A stretch of 64,000 nucleotides of DNA from Sphingomonas sp. Lineage in GTDB: Bacteria > Pseudomonadota > Alphaproteobacteria > Sphingomonadales > Sphingomonadaceae. The notes below the pieces were generated by a model. The model was given only the letters and a program-made list of their open reading frames with translations, searched no databases and had not been told where the DNA came from. Numbering within the stretch: position 1 is the first letter of the stretch; each line of letters opens with the position of its first letter. Below are positions 8,616 through 19,000 of the stretch, one piece after another. The stretch spans positions 57,857 through 121,856 of the forward strand of contig NZ_JAIESM010000009.1 of the NCBI RefSeq assembly GCF_019746015.1, written 5' to 3'. Both the position numbers and the translations under genes were made by a program.

Positions 8616-10378
8616 AGGCATTGCTGGCAATCGCGGCAGTCGCCGGCCTGGTGCCCGCCGCCGCCCTCGCCCGCGATGGCGAGGCCCGCAGCACCAGCGC
8701 CGCCGCCCAGCGCGAGGCATCCGCCGGCATCCTGACCACTGACCAGCGCACCGCCTATGCCGGCATCTTCGCCAGCATCCGCGCAGGCAAATGGGTGGAA
8801 GCGCGGCTGCAGCTGGCCAGCATGGAGCGCGGGCCGCTGCACAGCGTGGCGCTGGCCGAGATTCTGGCCGGCAAGGGCTCGCCGCGCGCCACCGCCGAAG
8901 ACCTGGCCAAATTGCTCGCCGATGCGCCGGAGCTGCCCCAGGCCGAACAGATTGCCCGGCTGGCCCGCGCGCGCGGCGCCGAGACTGTGCCCGAGCTGCC
9001 CTATGTCCGCGCGCTTTCCTGGCAGCGCGGCGCGCCCGTGCGCCGCCGCGCGCAGGCGGTGCGCAGCGACGTGATCGCCGCCGACCTCGCCGCCAGGATG
9101 CAGCCGCTGGTGAAGGAAGACCGCGCCGCCGAAGCACAGGCGCTGCTGGAGGCGACGCCCGGCCTCTCGCCTGAGGCGACCACCGAATGGCAGAGCCGTG
9201 TCGCCTGGATCTATTATCTGACCGGCGACCTCGCCAATGCGCGCGCGATGGCGGCAAAGGCCGTGGCCGGCAGCGGCGACTGGGCAGTGCAGGGCGAATG
9301 GATCACCGGGCTCGCCGCATGGCGCGCGCATGATTATGCCGAGTCGGAGGCCGCCTTTTCGCGCGCCGCCGCCCGCACCGGCGATGTCGAGCTGCGTTCG
9401 GCCGCGCTCTTCTGGGGGGCGCGGGCCGACATGGCCGGCGGCAAGCCCGAACGTGTCGAGACCAAGCTGAAAAGCGCGGCGCAATATGACGAAACTTTCT
9501 ATGGCCTGCTCGCGCGCCAGTCGCTGGGGCTGGTGGCGTCGGCAGAGACTGCGCGCGGTGCCGCCGCCGACTGGTCGCTGCTGACAAAGCGCGCCAATAT
9601 CCGCGCCGCCGCCGCGCTCATCGAAATCGGCGAGGAAAAGCTGGCCGACGATCTGATCCGCCATCAGGCACGGATCGGCGATGTCGCCGAATTTCCCGCG
9701 CTTGTCCGGCTGGCGGGCGCGCTGGACCGGCCGGCGCTGCAATTCTGGCTGGCGCACAATGCCCCGGCCGGTGCCCAGGCGCCCACCGATGGCCGCTATC
9801 CCCTGCCCAGCTGGACGCCCGATGGCGGCTGGCGCGTCGACAAGGCGCTGGTCTTTGCCCATGCGCTGCAGGAATCGTCGTTTCGCGTCGATGTGGTTAG
9901 CCCGGCCGGCGCCTATGGCCTGATGCAGCTGCGCCCGGCGGCAGCGGCAGACATTGCCCGCGGGCGCGGCATCCGCACCGATCGCGCCGCGCTCACCCGG
10001 CCGCAGACCAATATCGAGATCGGCCAGAGCTATCTGGAGCTGCTGCGTGACCGGCCCGAGACTGGCGGCCTGCTGCCCAAGGTGATTGCCGCCTATAATG
10101 CCGGGCCGACGCCGGTGGAGGCATGGAACGCGCAGGTGCACGACGGTGGCGACCCGCTGCTCTATATCGAGAGCATCCCCTATTGGGAAACGCGCGGCTA
10201 TGTGGTGACGGTGCTGCGCAATTACTGGATTTATGAGCGCGCAAGCGGCCGCACCGCCTCCCCCAGCCGTGCCGCGCTCGCGCAGGGGCTGTGGCCGCGT
10301 TTTCCGGGCATGGGCGGCGCCGCGGCCGTGCGGATGACCGACAGCAAGCGCCCGGTCGAGACCGCCAGTGCCGATTGA
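8612..10378 (+). CDS. Soluble lytic murein transglycosylase (SLT domain)
   Basis: Periplasmic enzyme cleaving peptidoglycan glycan strands. It has a signal peptide ([20 protein letters not shown]), a long alpha-helical superhelix region (about residues 30-400) as in Slt70, and a C-terminal SLT domain with [20 protein letters not shown], where the Glu of QES is catalytic, followed by LMQLRPAAA and [14 protein letters not shown]. Length of 588 residues fits the family. The ATG at 8612 is preceded by GGAGG and overlaps the upstream stop by four bases. Confidence 0.95.
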   Translation: MKALLAIAAVAGLVPAAALARDGEARSTSAAAQREASAGILTTDQRTAYAGIFASIRAGKWVEARLQLASMERGPLHSVALAEILAGKGSPRATAEDLAKLLADAPELPQAEQIARLARARGAETVPELPYVRALSWQRGAPVRRRAQAVRSDVIAADLAARMQPLVKEDRAAEAQALLEATPGLSPEATTEWQSRVAWIYYLTGDLANARAMAAKAVAGSGDWAVQGEWITGLAAWRAHDYAESEAAFSRAAARTGDVELRSAALFWGARADMAGGKPERVETKLKSAAQYDETFYGLLARQSLGLVASAETARGAAADWSLLTKRANIRAAAALIEIGEEKLADDLIRHQARIGDVAEFPALVRLAGALDRPALQFWLAHNAPAGAQAPTDGRYPLPSWTPDGGWRVDKALVFAHALQESSFRVDVVSPAGAYGLMQLRPAAAADIARGRGIRTDRAALTRPQTNIEIGQSYLELLRDRPETGGLLPKVIAAYNAGPTPVEAWNAQVHDGGDPLLYIESIPYWETRGYVVTVLRNYWIYERASGRTASPSRAALAQGLWPRFPGMGGAAAVRMTDSKRPVETASAD

Positions 10379-10895
10379 CCCGGCGCTGACCTTCATTCCC
10401 GTCCGCATTGCCGTGCTCACCGTGTCGGACACGCGCGGGCCGGCGGACGACCGTTCCGGCGACACGCTGGTCGCGCGGCTGACCGAGGCGGGGCACCAGC
10501 TGGCCGACCGCGCGATCGAGAAGGATGACGTCGCCGCCATCACCCGGCGCCTCACCGGCTGGATCGACGACCCGGCCATCGACTGCGTCATCTCCACCGG
10601 TGGCACCGGCGTTACCGGGCGCGACGTGACGCCCGAAGCGCTGGAACAGGTCGCCGAAAAGATGATTCCCGGCTTTGGCGAGCTGTTCCGCTGGCTGAGC
10701 TATCAGAGCATCGGCACTTCGACGGTCCAGTCCCGCGCCTGTGCGGGTGTGGCGCGCGGCACCTATCTGTTCGCGCTACCCGGCTCGACCGGCGCGGTGA
10801 AGGACGGGTGGGACGGCATTCTGCGCGACCAGCTCGACAGCCGCCACCGCCCCTGCAACTTCGTCGAGCTGATGCCGCGCCTGACCGAGCGGTAA
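10368..10895 (+). CDS. moaB: Molybdenum cofactor biosynthesis protein B
   Basis: MogA/MoaB-type protein acting in molybdopterin cofactor synthesis (molybdopterin adenylylation family). Motifs: [11 protein letters not shown] at the N-terminus, the nucleotide-binding loop [18 protein letters not shown] and [15 protein letters not shown]. About 175 residues as expected. It starts with GTG at 10368, overlapping the transglycosylase 3' end by 11 bases, which implies translational coupling. No other moa genes are present in the window. Confidence 0.95.
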   Translation: MPIDPALTFIPVRIAVLTVSDTRGPADDRSGDTLVARLTEAGHQLADRAIEKDDVAAITRRLTGWIDDPAIDCVISTGGTGVTGRDVTPEALEQVAEKMIPGFGELFRWLSYQSIGTSTVQSRACAGVARGTYLFALPGSTGAVKDGWDGILRDQLDSRHRPCNFVELMPRLTER

Positions 10896-10918
10896 AGCCG
10901 GACCCGCCGCCTCAAAAT

Positions 10919-11001
10919 CCGTTCGTCCCGAGCGCAGTCGAGGGACGCCGTGGCGCGCGCTGCGCCAGCACCCCGTGTCTCGACGGGCTCGACACGAACG
11001 G
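10919..11001. repeat. Imperfect inverted repeat (CCGTTCGT...ACGAACGG family)
   Basis: The arms 10919-10946 and about 10978-11001 begin and end with CCGTTCGT/ACGAACGG and share GAGC and TCGAG blocks in inverted order. A half copy lies at 14180-14206. It sits between the convergent moaB and ybjN-like genes, where it could fold into a bidirectional terminator-like hairpin. Confidence 0.65.
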
Positions 11002-11031
11002 TGTTTTTTGGGCCCACCGGCCGCCCGAGCG

Positions 11032-11544
11032 CTATTTCTTGGCGCCGCCGGTCTTCGCCGCGTTGCGCTTTTCTTCCAGGAACTTGTTCAGTTCGGCATC
11101 CATCGCCGCATACCAGTCGATCACGTCGGCGAAATTTTCCTTGGTCAGCTTGCCCGCCACGCTGAAATCCAGCCACTCGACGAGATTGCCTTGCTTGTCG
11201 AGCGAAACCCGCAGGAAACGTCGATTATGATTCCATTCGTTGGCCAGTGCGGGGGTGAACAGCGGCTCCGCCTTCCACCAACTGGTAAACTGCAACGCAA
11301 CGCACTTGCCCGCTTCGCAGTTGTCCAAATTAACCGAGAAACCCTGGCCATTCACAGCGCTATCAATGTATTTTTCACCGTTCGGATAAGTCTTTATCTC
11401 GGCCTTGTAGCCCGCATCGCGCAACGCGGCAGCCACCAATTCGGCATTAGAAAGGTCGAGCAGAACTGGATCTGCAGCATCGGCGCGCATCGGCGCACAT
11501 AGGCTTGCAAACATCAGTGCAATAGCGATCATTACTCTCAACAT
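11032..11544 (-). CDS. YbjN domain-containing exported protein
   Basis: A 170-residue protein with a Sec signal (MLRVMIAIALMFASLCAP ending MRADA) followed by a YbjN-like domain: ELVAALRDAGYKAEIK-type opening (exact LVAAALRDAGYKAEI), a short strand pattern, LQFTSWW, and RFLRVSLDKQGNLVEWLDF. YbjN proteins are linked to stress and motility regulation in enterobacteria, but the exported alphaproteobacterial form has no defined role. The lysine-rich C-terminus (EEKRNAAKTGGAKK) is notable. Base composition is visibly more A/T-rich than its neighbours. The ATG at 11544 is chosen for the signal peptide. Confidence 0.8.
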   Translation of the reverse strand: MLRVMIAIALMFASLCAPMRADAADPVLLDLSNAELVAAALRDAGYKAEIKTYPNGEKYIDSAVNGQGFSVNLDNCEAGKCVALQFTSWWKAEPLFTPALANEWNHNRRFLRVSLDKQGNLVEWLDFSVAGKLTKENFADVIDWYAAMDAELNKFLEEKRNAAKTGGAKK

Positions 11545-11647
11545 TGGCACCCCCCGACAATTGGTTCCTAAAAACGATAGCCTGTTAACCAGCACAGATT
11601 GATTCGCCCAGCCCCGTATTGCTGTTTTTTGTTGTCCAAAGCCTGCT
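11545..11647. other. Divergent intergenic region
   Basis: Separates the divergent ybjN-like and radical SAM genes and must carry both promoters. It is A/T-rich (short runs of A and T), but no -35/-10 pair with good spacing could be assigned. Confidence 0.35.
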
Positions 11648-12733
11648 ATGCTGTCCGGCATGGCACAACGCCCCCGGCCCGTGCGCGGCGCGACCGAGAA
11701 CCCGCTCAGCAGCCGCTTCAACCTGCCCGCACGCGCGGCCGATGGCGACTGGCTCGACGCGCGCGAGGCGGTGGACGGCGCCCCGCCCCGCCTGCGCACC
11801 AGCGTGACGGTGGAGCATCCGCGCACCATCATCACCCGCAACCAGTCGCCGGACATTCCGTTCGACCGCTCGATCAATCCCTATCGCGGCTGCGAACATG
11901 GCTGCATCTATTGTTTCGCGCGGCCCAGCCATGCGTTCCACGACCTGTCGCCGGGGCTGGATTTTGAATCGAAGCTGTTCGCGAAGCCCGATGCCGCCAC
12001 GCTGCTGCGCGCTGAGCTTGGCAAGCGCGGCTATGCCTGCGCCCCGATTGCGCTGGGCACCAATACCGACCCCTATCAGCCGATCGAGCGCGACTGGCGG
12101 ATTACGCGCGCGGTGCTGGAGGTGCTGGCCGCCTGCCGCCACCCCTTCACCATCACCACCAAATCCGACCGGGTGCTGCGTGATCTGGACCTGATCGCAC
12201 CGATGGCGGCGGACGGCCTGGCGGCGGTTGCGCTGTCCATCACCACGCTCGACGCGAAAACTGCGATGACGCTGGAGCCGCGCGCGCCGACGCCGCAGCG
12301 TCGGTTGGCGGCGGTGCGCGCGCTTGCCGAGGCGGGCGTGCCAACCTATGTCTCCATCGCGCCCGTCATCCCGGCGATCACCGACCATGAGCTGGAGGCG
12401 ATCCTGTCGGCGGCGGCCGGGGCGGGAGCGCGCGGCGCCTTCTACCTGCCGGTGCGGCTGCCTTGGGAGGTGGCGCCGCTGTTCAAGGCGTGGCTGGCCG
12501 AGCATTTTCCTGATCGCGCGGGCAAGGTGATGGCGATCATCCAGTCGCTGCGCGACGGGCGGGACAATGACCCCGACTTCTTCAGCCGGATGCGCGGTAG
12601 CGGCGCCTGGGCCGGGCTGCTGCGCACGCGCTTTGGCATTGCCTGCCGCAAGCTGGGGCTGGGCAATGCGCGGATTACGCTTCGAACCGATCTGTTCCGC
12701 CCGCCCGCCGGGCCGCAGGGCGAGCTGTTCTGA
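11648..12733 (+). CDS. PA0069-family radical SAM protein
   Basis: Radical SAM enzyme related to spore photoproduct lyase-like proteins. It carries the cluster motif GCEHGCIYCFARPSH (CxxxCxxC) near residues 83-97, an early SINPYRGC block, and TNTDPYQPIE and KSDRVLRDLD segments typical of the PA0069 group. About 361 residues. Function is unknown; DNA or RNA repair has been guessed for relatives. The start is uncertain: ATG at 11648 or 11660, neither with a strong Shine-Dalgarno. Confidence 0.88.
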   Translation: MLSGMAQRPRPVRGATENPLSSRFNLPARAADGDWLDAREAVDGAPPRLRTSVTVEHPRTIITRNQSPDIPFDRSINPYRGCEHGCIYCFARPSHAFHDLSPGLDFESKLFAKPDAATLLRAELGKRGYACAPIALGTNTDPYQPIERDWRITRAVLEVLAACRHPFTITTKSDRVLRDLDLIAPMAADGLAAVALSITTLDAKTAMTLEPRAPTPQRRLAAVRALAEAGVPTYVSIAPVIPAITDHELEAILSAAAGAGARGAFYLPVRLPWEVAPLFKAWLAEHFPDRAGKVMAIIQSLRDGRDNDPDFFSRMRGSGAWAGLLRTRFGIACRKLGLGNARITLRTDLFRPPAGPQGELF

Positions 12734-12820
12734 ACAGCTGCAACAAAAAAGTCACAAATTACGGCCACATGGCGCTCGTAGGCAGCGGCACCATGCGGCG
12801 CGCCAGCGGGGGCCGGGATC

Positions 12821-14161
12821 ATGCGGGCGCTGATCATCATTGCCGCCCTGGCCTGGTCCGCGCCGGCACTGGGCCAGATGGCCCCGGCGCCACCCGAAAA
12901 ATTCGATCTGTCGCTCGCCATCCGCCTGCGCCACGAATCGATCACCGGCCAGACGCGCGCCAACCTCCCGGCGAGCGAGGAATCGACGCAGACGCGCGCG
13001 CTGCTGCTCGCCACCTATCGCACCCGGCATTTCACCATCGGCGCCGAGCTGATCGACAGCCGCGCCTTTGCCGTGCCCACGCCCACCGCGATCAGCACCA
13101 ACGAAGTCAATGCGCTGGAGCCGCTGCAGGCCTGGGTCGCCTATGATTTTGGCGCGAAGGGCAAATGGCACGGCCGGGTCAGCCTGGGCCGGATGACGCT
13201 CGACTTCGCCTCGCGCCGGCTGCTGGCGCGTGACGATTATCGCAACACGCTCACCAGCCATACCGGCATCAAGCTCGACCTGATCGCCCCGTTCGATCTG
13301 GAAGGCACCTTTTTCTACGTGCTGCCCAACCACCGCCTGCCGGAGGACCCGGCCGGCATCCGCGCCAACCGCATCGTGTTCGACGAACAGGGGTTCGAAA
13401 CGCGGATGTGGGGCGGGCGGCTGTTCCGCCACCGCCTGCTGGGGCGCACCGGCGCGGAAGCGACATTCCTGCGCTTTGAAGAGCGCGACAGCCCCATCCA
13501 GATCACCCGCGACCGGCATCTGTCGAACATCGAGTTGCGGCTGGTCGCGCCGCCCGCCGCCGGCATGGTCGATTTCGAAACCGAGGTCATCCGCCAGACC
13601 GGCAGCATTGCCCCCAGCTTCGCGCCGACGCCCGCGCGGCTGCCGGTGGAATCGTGGTTCGTCCATGGCCGGGTGGGTTACAGCTTCGCGGGCCGCTGGC
13701 ACGGCCGCGTGTCGGTGGAGGCGGATTATGCCAGCGGCAACCGTGCCGGCAGCGCAAGCTATGGCCGCTTCGATTCGCTGTTCGGCCAGCGGCGCGGCGA
13801 CTTCGCGCCGGCAGGGTTGATGAGTGCGATACTCCGCTCCAACCTGATCGACATCGGCCCCCGCATCGAGCTGCAGCCGGCCAAGTGGCTGGACGGCTTT
13901 GTCGAGATCAAGAAGATGTGGCTCGCCTCCGCGACGGACGGTTTTGCCTCAAGCGGCGTGGTCGATGCGACCGGCGCCTCGGGCCGCGATGCGGGTTGGA
14001 TGGTGGATGGCCGGGTGCGGCTGTGGCTGGTGCCCAAGAACCTGCGGCTCGACGTTGAAGGCACGTGGATCGCCAAGGGGCGGTTCCTGCGCACCGCCCC
14101 CAACCGCACGAGCGACGCCGATACCGGCTTCCTCTCGCTCAACCTCAACCTGTTTCTGTAG
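12821..14161 (+). CDS. Alginate export (AlgE-like) family outer-membrane protein
   Basis: Predicted outer-membrane beta-barrel of 446 residues with signal peptide MRALIIIAALAWSAPALG. The body alternates aromatic and polar residues as in barrel strands (WHGRVSLGRMTLDF; RLWLVPKNLRLDVEGTW), and the protein ends in LNLNLFL, a C-terminal hydrophobic residue typical of barrels. It matches the alginate export family, whose members pass anionic or aromatic substrates. No polysaccharide genes are nearby, so the substrate is unknown. Confidence 0.78.
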   Translation: MRALIIIAALAWSAPALGQMAPAPPEKFDLSLAIRLRHESITGQTRANLPASEESTQTRALLLATYRTRHFTIGAELIDSRAFAVPTPTAISTNEVNALEPLQAWVAYDFGAKGKWHGRVSLGRMTLDFASRRLLARDDYRNTLTSHTGIKLDLIAPFDLEGTFFYVLPNHRLPEDPAGIRANRIVFDEQGFETRMWGGRLFRHRLLGRTGAEATFLRFEERDSPIQITRDRHLSNIELRLVAPPAAGMVDFETEVIRQTGSIAPSFAPTPARLPVESWFVHGRVGYSFAGRWHGRVSVEADYASGNRAGSASYGRFDSLFGQRRGDFAPAGLMSAILRSNLIDIGPRIELQPAKWLDGFVEIKKMWLASATDGFASSGVVDATGASGRDAGWMVDGRVRLWLVPKNLRLDVEGTWIAKGRFLRTAPNRTSDADTGFLSLNLNLFL

Positions 14162-14179
14162 CCGGACGGCTCTTTGCCC

Positions 14180-14206
14180 CCGTTCGTCCTGAGCGCAGTC
14201 GTGGGA
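14180..14206. repeat. Half copy of the CGTTCGTCC...GAGCGCAGTCG repeat
   Basis: Closely matches the left arm of the inverted repeat at 10919 (CGTTCGTCCTGAGCGCAGTC against CGTTCGTCCCGAGCGCAGTC), without an obvious right arm. It lies directly downstream of the outer-membrane protein gene. Confidence 0.6.
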
Positions 14207-14243
14207 TTCGGAATTGAACGGGCTAGGTTCTATCGTGGTTCGG

Positions 14244-14340
14244 GATCAAACCGATCCGTCGCCCCGGCCTTGAGCCGGGGCCAGGCTGCCTTGCGACAAC
14301 CAAGGAAGAAGCCAAGCCCCGGCTCGGGGGCCGGGGCGAC
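14244..14340. repeat. Long hairpin repeat, copy A
   Basis: Starts with a GATCAAACCGATCC flank, then GTCGCCCCGGCC at 14258-14269 pairs with GGCCGGGGCGAC at 14329-14340, and an inner GAGCCGGGG pairs with CCCCGGCTC. Copy B at 59327-59422 has the same arms, a similar flank and a related loop. It lies between convergent genes. Confidence 0.85.
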
Positions 14341-14368
14341 GGAAATCCTATTCCGGCCGCAACCAGCC

Positions 14369-15955
14369 CTAAGCCGCTGTCGCCAGGCGATAATCCCGAT
14401 ATTGCTCGCGCAGTTCGGTCTTCAATATCTTGCCCGTCGCGGTGTGGGGCAGCGCATCGACGAACAGGATTTCGTCGGGCAGCCACCATTTGGCGACATG
14501 CTGGGCGAGATGCGCGGTGATCTCGGCCGGGGTCGGCTCGGCGCCCGGCTTCTTCACCACCAGCAGCAGCGGCCGCTCATCCCATTTGGGGTGATAGACG
14601 CCGATTGCCGCCGCCTCGGCAACGCCCGCGCAGCCGACGGCGGCATTTTCCAGCTCGACCGAGGAAATCCACTCGCCGCCCGATTTGATCACATCCTTGG
14701 CGCGGTCGGTGATCTGCATCGTGCCATCGGGGTGGATGACGGCGACGTCGCCGGTATCGAACCAGCCATCGGCGTCGATCCCATCCGCCGCCGCCTTGAA
14801 ATAGCGCTTCACCACCCACGGCCCGCGAATCTGCAGCCGGCCGGACGAGGTGCCGTCGCGCGGCTGCTCGGCGCCGTCATCGGTGACCACGCGCAGCTCG
14901 ACGCCGAACGGGATCTGCCCCTGCTTGGTCACCCGGTCGAGCTTTTGTTCCAGCGACATCTCGTCCCAGTCCGGCGGCGGCGAGCCGGCGGTGCCGATGG
15001 GCGAGGTTTCGGTCATCCCCCACAGATGCTTCACCTCCACGCCCATGCCCATGATCCGCTCGATCATCGCGCGCGGTGCCGCCGAGCCGCCGATGGTGAC
15101 CAGCTTCAGGTGGCGCGGCGGCTCCCCGCCGGCATCCATATATTGGAACATGCCGAGCCACACCGTCGGCACACCGGCTGAATGGGTGACGCGTTCCTGG
15201 TTCATCAGCCGGCACAGCACGGCCGGATCGTTGACCTGGGCATAGACCATTTTCGAACCCGCCATCGGCGCCGCGAACGGCAGGCCCCAGGCCGCGGCAT
15301 GGAACATCGGCACGATCGGCAGGCAGCTGGCCCGGCTCGACAGTTCGAACACCATGGGCGAGACTTCGCACATCGCGTGGATCACCGTGGAGCGATGCTC
15401 GTACAGCACGCCCTTCGGGTTGCCGGTGGTGCCGCTGGTATAGCACAGCATGCACGGCGCCCGCTCCGGCCCTTCGGCCCAGCGATAATTGCCGTCCTGC
15501 GCCGCGATCAGCGCGTCGAAGCTGCCATCGTCGAAGCAGACATAATGCTCGATCGTCGTCCATTGCGACTTGAGCCGGTCGATGATCGGCTGGAACAGCT
15601 TGTCATAGAACAGCACCCGGTCCTCGGCGTGATTGGCGATATAGACCAGCTGCTCGTCGAACAGGCGCGGGTTGATGGTGTGGATCACCCCGCCCATGCC
15701 GATGGCGCCATACCAGGCGATCAGGTGGTGGCCATGGTTCATGGCGAGCGTGGCGATGCGGTCGCCGGGCTTCATCCCCAGTTTTTCCAGCGCCTGGGCC
15801 AGCCGGCGGGCGTCGCGGGCAATGCCGGCCCAGTTGGTGCGCGTTTCGCGGCCATCGGCCCAGTGCGTCACCACCTCGCGCGCGGCATGTTCACGCTCGG
15901 CATGGTCGAGCAGCCTTGGCACCCGAAGTTCGAAATCCTGCATCCCGCCCAGCAT
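14369..15955 (-). CDS. Long-chain acyl-CoA synthetase (AMP-binding enzyme)
   Basis: ANL-superfamily ligase activating a fatty acid with ATP and CoA. Motifs: [20 protein letters not shown] (P-loop, about residue 180), [23 protein letters not shown] (A8 region) and a C-terminal catalytic Lys in [15 protein letters not shown]. About 528 residues. The Shine-Dalgarno GGAGAGG sits six bases before the ATG at 15955; the ATG two codons upstream would abut it. Alone on its strand between convergent and co-oriented genes, its natural chain length is unknown. Confidence 0.94.
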   Translation of the reverse strand: MLGGMQDFELRVPRLLDHAEREHAAREVVTHWADGRETRTNWAGIARDARRLAQALEKLGMKPGDRIATLAMNHGHHLIAWYGAIGMGGVIHTINPRLFDEQLVYIANHAEDRVLFYDKLFQPIIDRLKSQWTTIEHYVCFDDGSFDALIAAQDGNYRWAEGPERAPCMLCYTSGTTGNPKGVLYEHRSTVIHAMCEVSPMVFELSSRASCLPIVPMFHAAAWGLPFAAPMAGSKMVYAQVNDPAVLCRLMNQERVTHSAGVPTVWLGMFQYMDAGGEPPRHLKLVTIGGSAAPRAMIERIMGMGVEVKHLWGMTETSPIGTAGSPPPDWDEMSLEQKLDRVTKQGQIPFGVELRVVTDDGAEQPRDGTSSGRLQIRGPWVVKRYFKAAADGIDADGWFDTGDVAVIHPDGTMQITDRAKDVIKSGGEWISSVELENAAVGCAGVAEAAAIGVYHPKWDERPLLLVVKKPGAEPTPAEITAHLAQHVAKWWLPDEILFVDALPHTATGKILKTELREQYRDYRLATAA

Positions 15956-16000
15956 CGTCATCCTCTCCAATAAATGGCGCCGGGCGTTCTGCCCTGGCGA

Positions 16001-19000
16001 TTATTGCGCGAGTGCCAGGCGGCCCGCCGGGGCGGGCGCCAGCACCACATCGCGCACAGCTTGCAATTTCTCAATGCGCCCCGCAAGCTCTGCGTCGAGC
16101 AGGAAATCGCGGCCCAGCACCAGCGTCGCCGTGCCGCCGGGAATGGCGGCGGCCAGCCGCACCTCGCCCCGCCCGCCGCGCGCCTGCGCCAGCAGCGATG
16201 CCGCCGCCGCCACGCCCTCTGCCGCGTCGATGGTGATGTCGAGCAGCATGCGCGTCTCGCTTGCCATCCCGTCGAACGGCTGCAGCCGCTTCACCGTCAC
16301 CCGGGGCGCCTCGTCATCATTGCGCCGGTCTAGTTCCACCGTCGCCAGGCCGCAGCCACCGGTGCGCGCGGCCTCCTCCAGCGTGGCGGCGGTGCCATCG
16401 TCGAAGCAGGTGGCGGCGAACTGCCCGCTCGGGTCCGACAGCGTCGCCATCAGATAGCGCCGCCCCTTGGCCGAGGTGCGCCAGCGCGCTTCGCCCACCA
16501 GCACCGCCATCGTCGTGGTCGCCCGCCCCTCGGGCGGAATGTGGATTTCGCCCAGCCGCGCAAACAGCGTGGCGCCGCCGGTGAACATCTTGAACCGGTC
16601 CACCGGGTGCGCGGAAAAATAGAAGCCGAACGCTTCCTTTTCCTGCTCCATCCGGTCGGCCATGGTCCAGCGCGCCGACAGCGGCAGCTTGATCGTCTCG
16701 CCCGCCACTTCGGCGCTGCCGAACAGCCCCCCCTGCCCGCTCTGGCGCTGGTCCTGCACGCGGCCTGCCACCGCCAGCAGCGTTTCCGCCACCGCGAACA
16801 CGCCTGCCCGGTTGGGCTCGATGGCGTCAAACGCGCCGGCGGCGGCCAGCGTTTCCAGCTGCCGCTTGTTGAGCAGGCGCGGATCGACCCGGGTCGCCAG
16901 CGCGTCGAGCGAGGCAAAGGCGCCGCCGCTCTCCCGCTCGGCGACCAGCCGCTCCATTGCCCCCTCGCCCACCGATTTGAGCGCGGCGAGCGCATAGCGC
17001 ACCGCCAGCCCGTCATCGGTCACCTCGACCGTGAATTCGGCCGCAGAGCGGTTGATGTCCGGCGGCAGGATGGCCACGCCCAGCCGGCGCATGTCATCGA
17101 CGAACACGGCGAGCTTGTCGGTCAGCGCCATGTCGAAACACATTGAAGCGGCAAAGAATTCATGCGGGTAATGCGCCTTCAGCCACGCCGTCTGATAGGC
17201 GAGCAGGGCATAGGCGGCGGCGTGCGACTTGTTGAAGCCATAGCCGGCGAACTTGTCGATCAAGTCGAACAGCTCGTTGGCCTTGGGCGCCGGAATGCCG
17301 TTCACGTCGGCACAGCCCTTCACGAAAATCGCGCGCTGGGCGTCCATCTCCGCCTTGATCTTCTTGCCCATCGCGCGTCGCAGCATGTCGGCGCCGCCCA
17401 GGCTGTAGCCAGCGAGCACCTGCGCGGCCTGCATCACCTGTTCCTGATAGACGAAAATGCCATAGGTTTCGGCGAGGATGGGTTCCAGCAGCGGGTGCGG
17501 ATAGTCGATCGGCTCGGTGCCGTTCTTGCGGCGGCCAAAGCTCGGGATATTGTCCATCGGCCCCGGGCGGTAGAGCGAGACGAGCGCGATGATGTCGCCG
17601 AAGTTCGACGGCCGCACGGCAGAGAGCGTGCGCCGCATCCCTTCGGATTCGAGCTGGAACACCCCCACCGTGTCCCCACGCTGGAGCAGGCGGTAAACCT
17701 CCTCGTCATCCCAGCCGAGCGCATCGAGATCGACCGCAATGCCGCGCGCGGCGAGCATGTCGACCGCCTTTTTAAGCACCGACAGCGTCTTCAGCCCCAG
17801 AAAGTCGAACTTAACCAGCCCCGCCCCTTCGACATATTTCATGTCGAACTGGGTGACCGGCATGTCCGACCGCGGATCGCGGTAGAGCGGAATGAGCTGG
17901 GCGAGCGGCCGGTCGCCGATCACCACGCCGGCGGCATGGGTGGAGCTGTGGCGCGGCAACCCTTCCAGCTGGCGGGCGAGATCGAGCAGGTGGCGCACGC
18001 CGGGATCGGCGCGATATTCGGCCGCCAGCTCGCTCACCCCGTTCAGCGCGCGTTCCAGCGTCCACGGGTCGGTCGGGTGGTTGGGCACCAGCTTGGCCAG
18101 CCGGTCGACCTGGCCATAGCTCATCTGCAGCACGCGGCCGGTATCCTTCAGCACCGCGCGCGCCTTCAGCCGGCCGAAGGTGATGATCTGGGCAACATGG
18201 TCGGCGCCATATTTGCCCTGCACATAGCGGATCACTTCCTCGCGCCGGGTTTCGCAGAAGTCGATGTCGAAGTCGGGCATCGACACGCGCTCGGGGTTCA
18301 AAAACCGCTCGAACAGCAGCCCCAGCTTCATCGGGTCGAGATCGGTGATGGTCAGCGCCCAGGCAACGACCGATCCCGCCCCGGAACCGCGCCCCGGCCC
18401 CACCGGAATATCCTGTTCCTTTGCCCATTGGATGAAATCGGCAACGATCAGGAAATAGCCGGGAAAGCCCATCGAGATGATGACGTCCAGCTCATAGTCC
18501 AGCCGGGTGCGATAGGGCGCGCTCCAGTCCTCCTCACCGGCCGCCACGGGCCAGTCGCGCCCTTCGAGCACGGCGATGCGGGCCAGGCGCTTTTCCAGCC
18601 CGTCGCGCGCGCGGTCACGCAGCAGGGCGGCCTCCCCCTCCCGGTCGCCGGCAAGGCTGGGCAGAATGGGCTTGCGCGCCGGCGCTGCCACCGCACAGCG
18701 CTGCGCGATGACCAGGCTGTTGTCGATCGCCTCGGGCAGATCGGCGAACAGCGCGCGCATCGTCTCGGCGGGCTTGATCCACGCATCGGGCGAAGTGCGC
18801 GGCCGCTCGTCGCTTTCGATATAGGTCGCGTGCGCGATGCACAGCATGGCGTCATGCGCAGCACTGAAATCCTGCTCGGCAAAGCAGCTCGGGTTGGTGG
18901 CGACCAGCGGCAGGCCGCGATCATAGGCAAGATCGATGAGCGCGGCTTCGGCGCGGGTCTCGACCGGATCGTTCCGCCGCGCGAGTTCGACATAGAGCCG

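Noticed and set aside
12821..14161. Alginate operon
   Set aside because: Only the barrel gene is present; no alg polymerase or lyase genes nearby.
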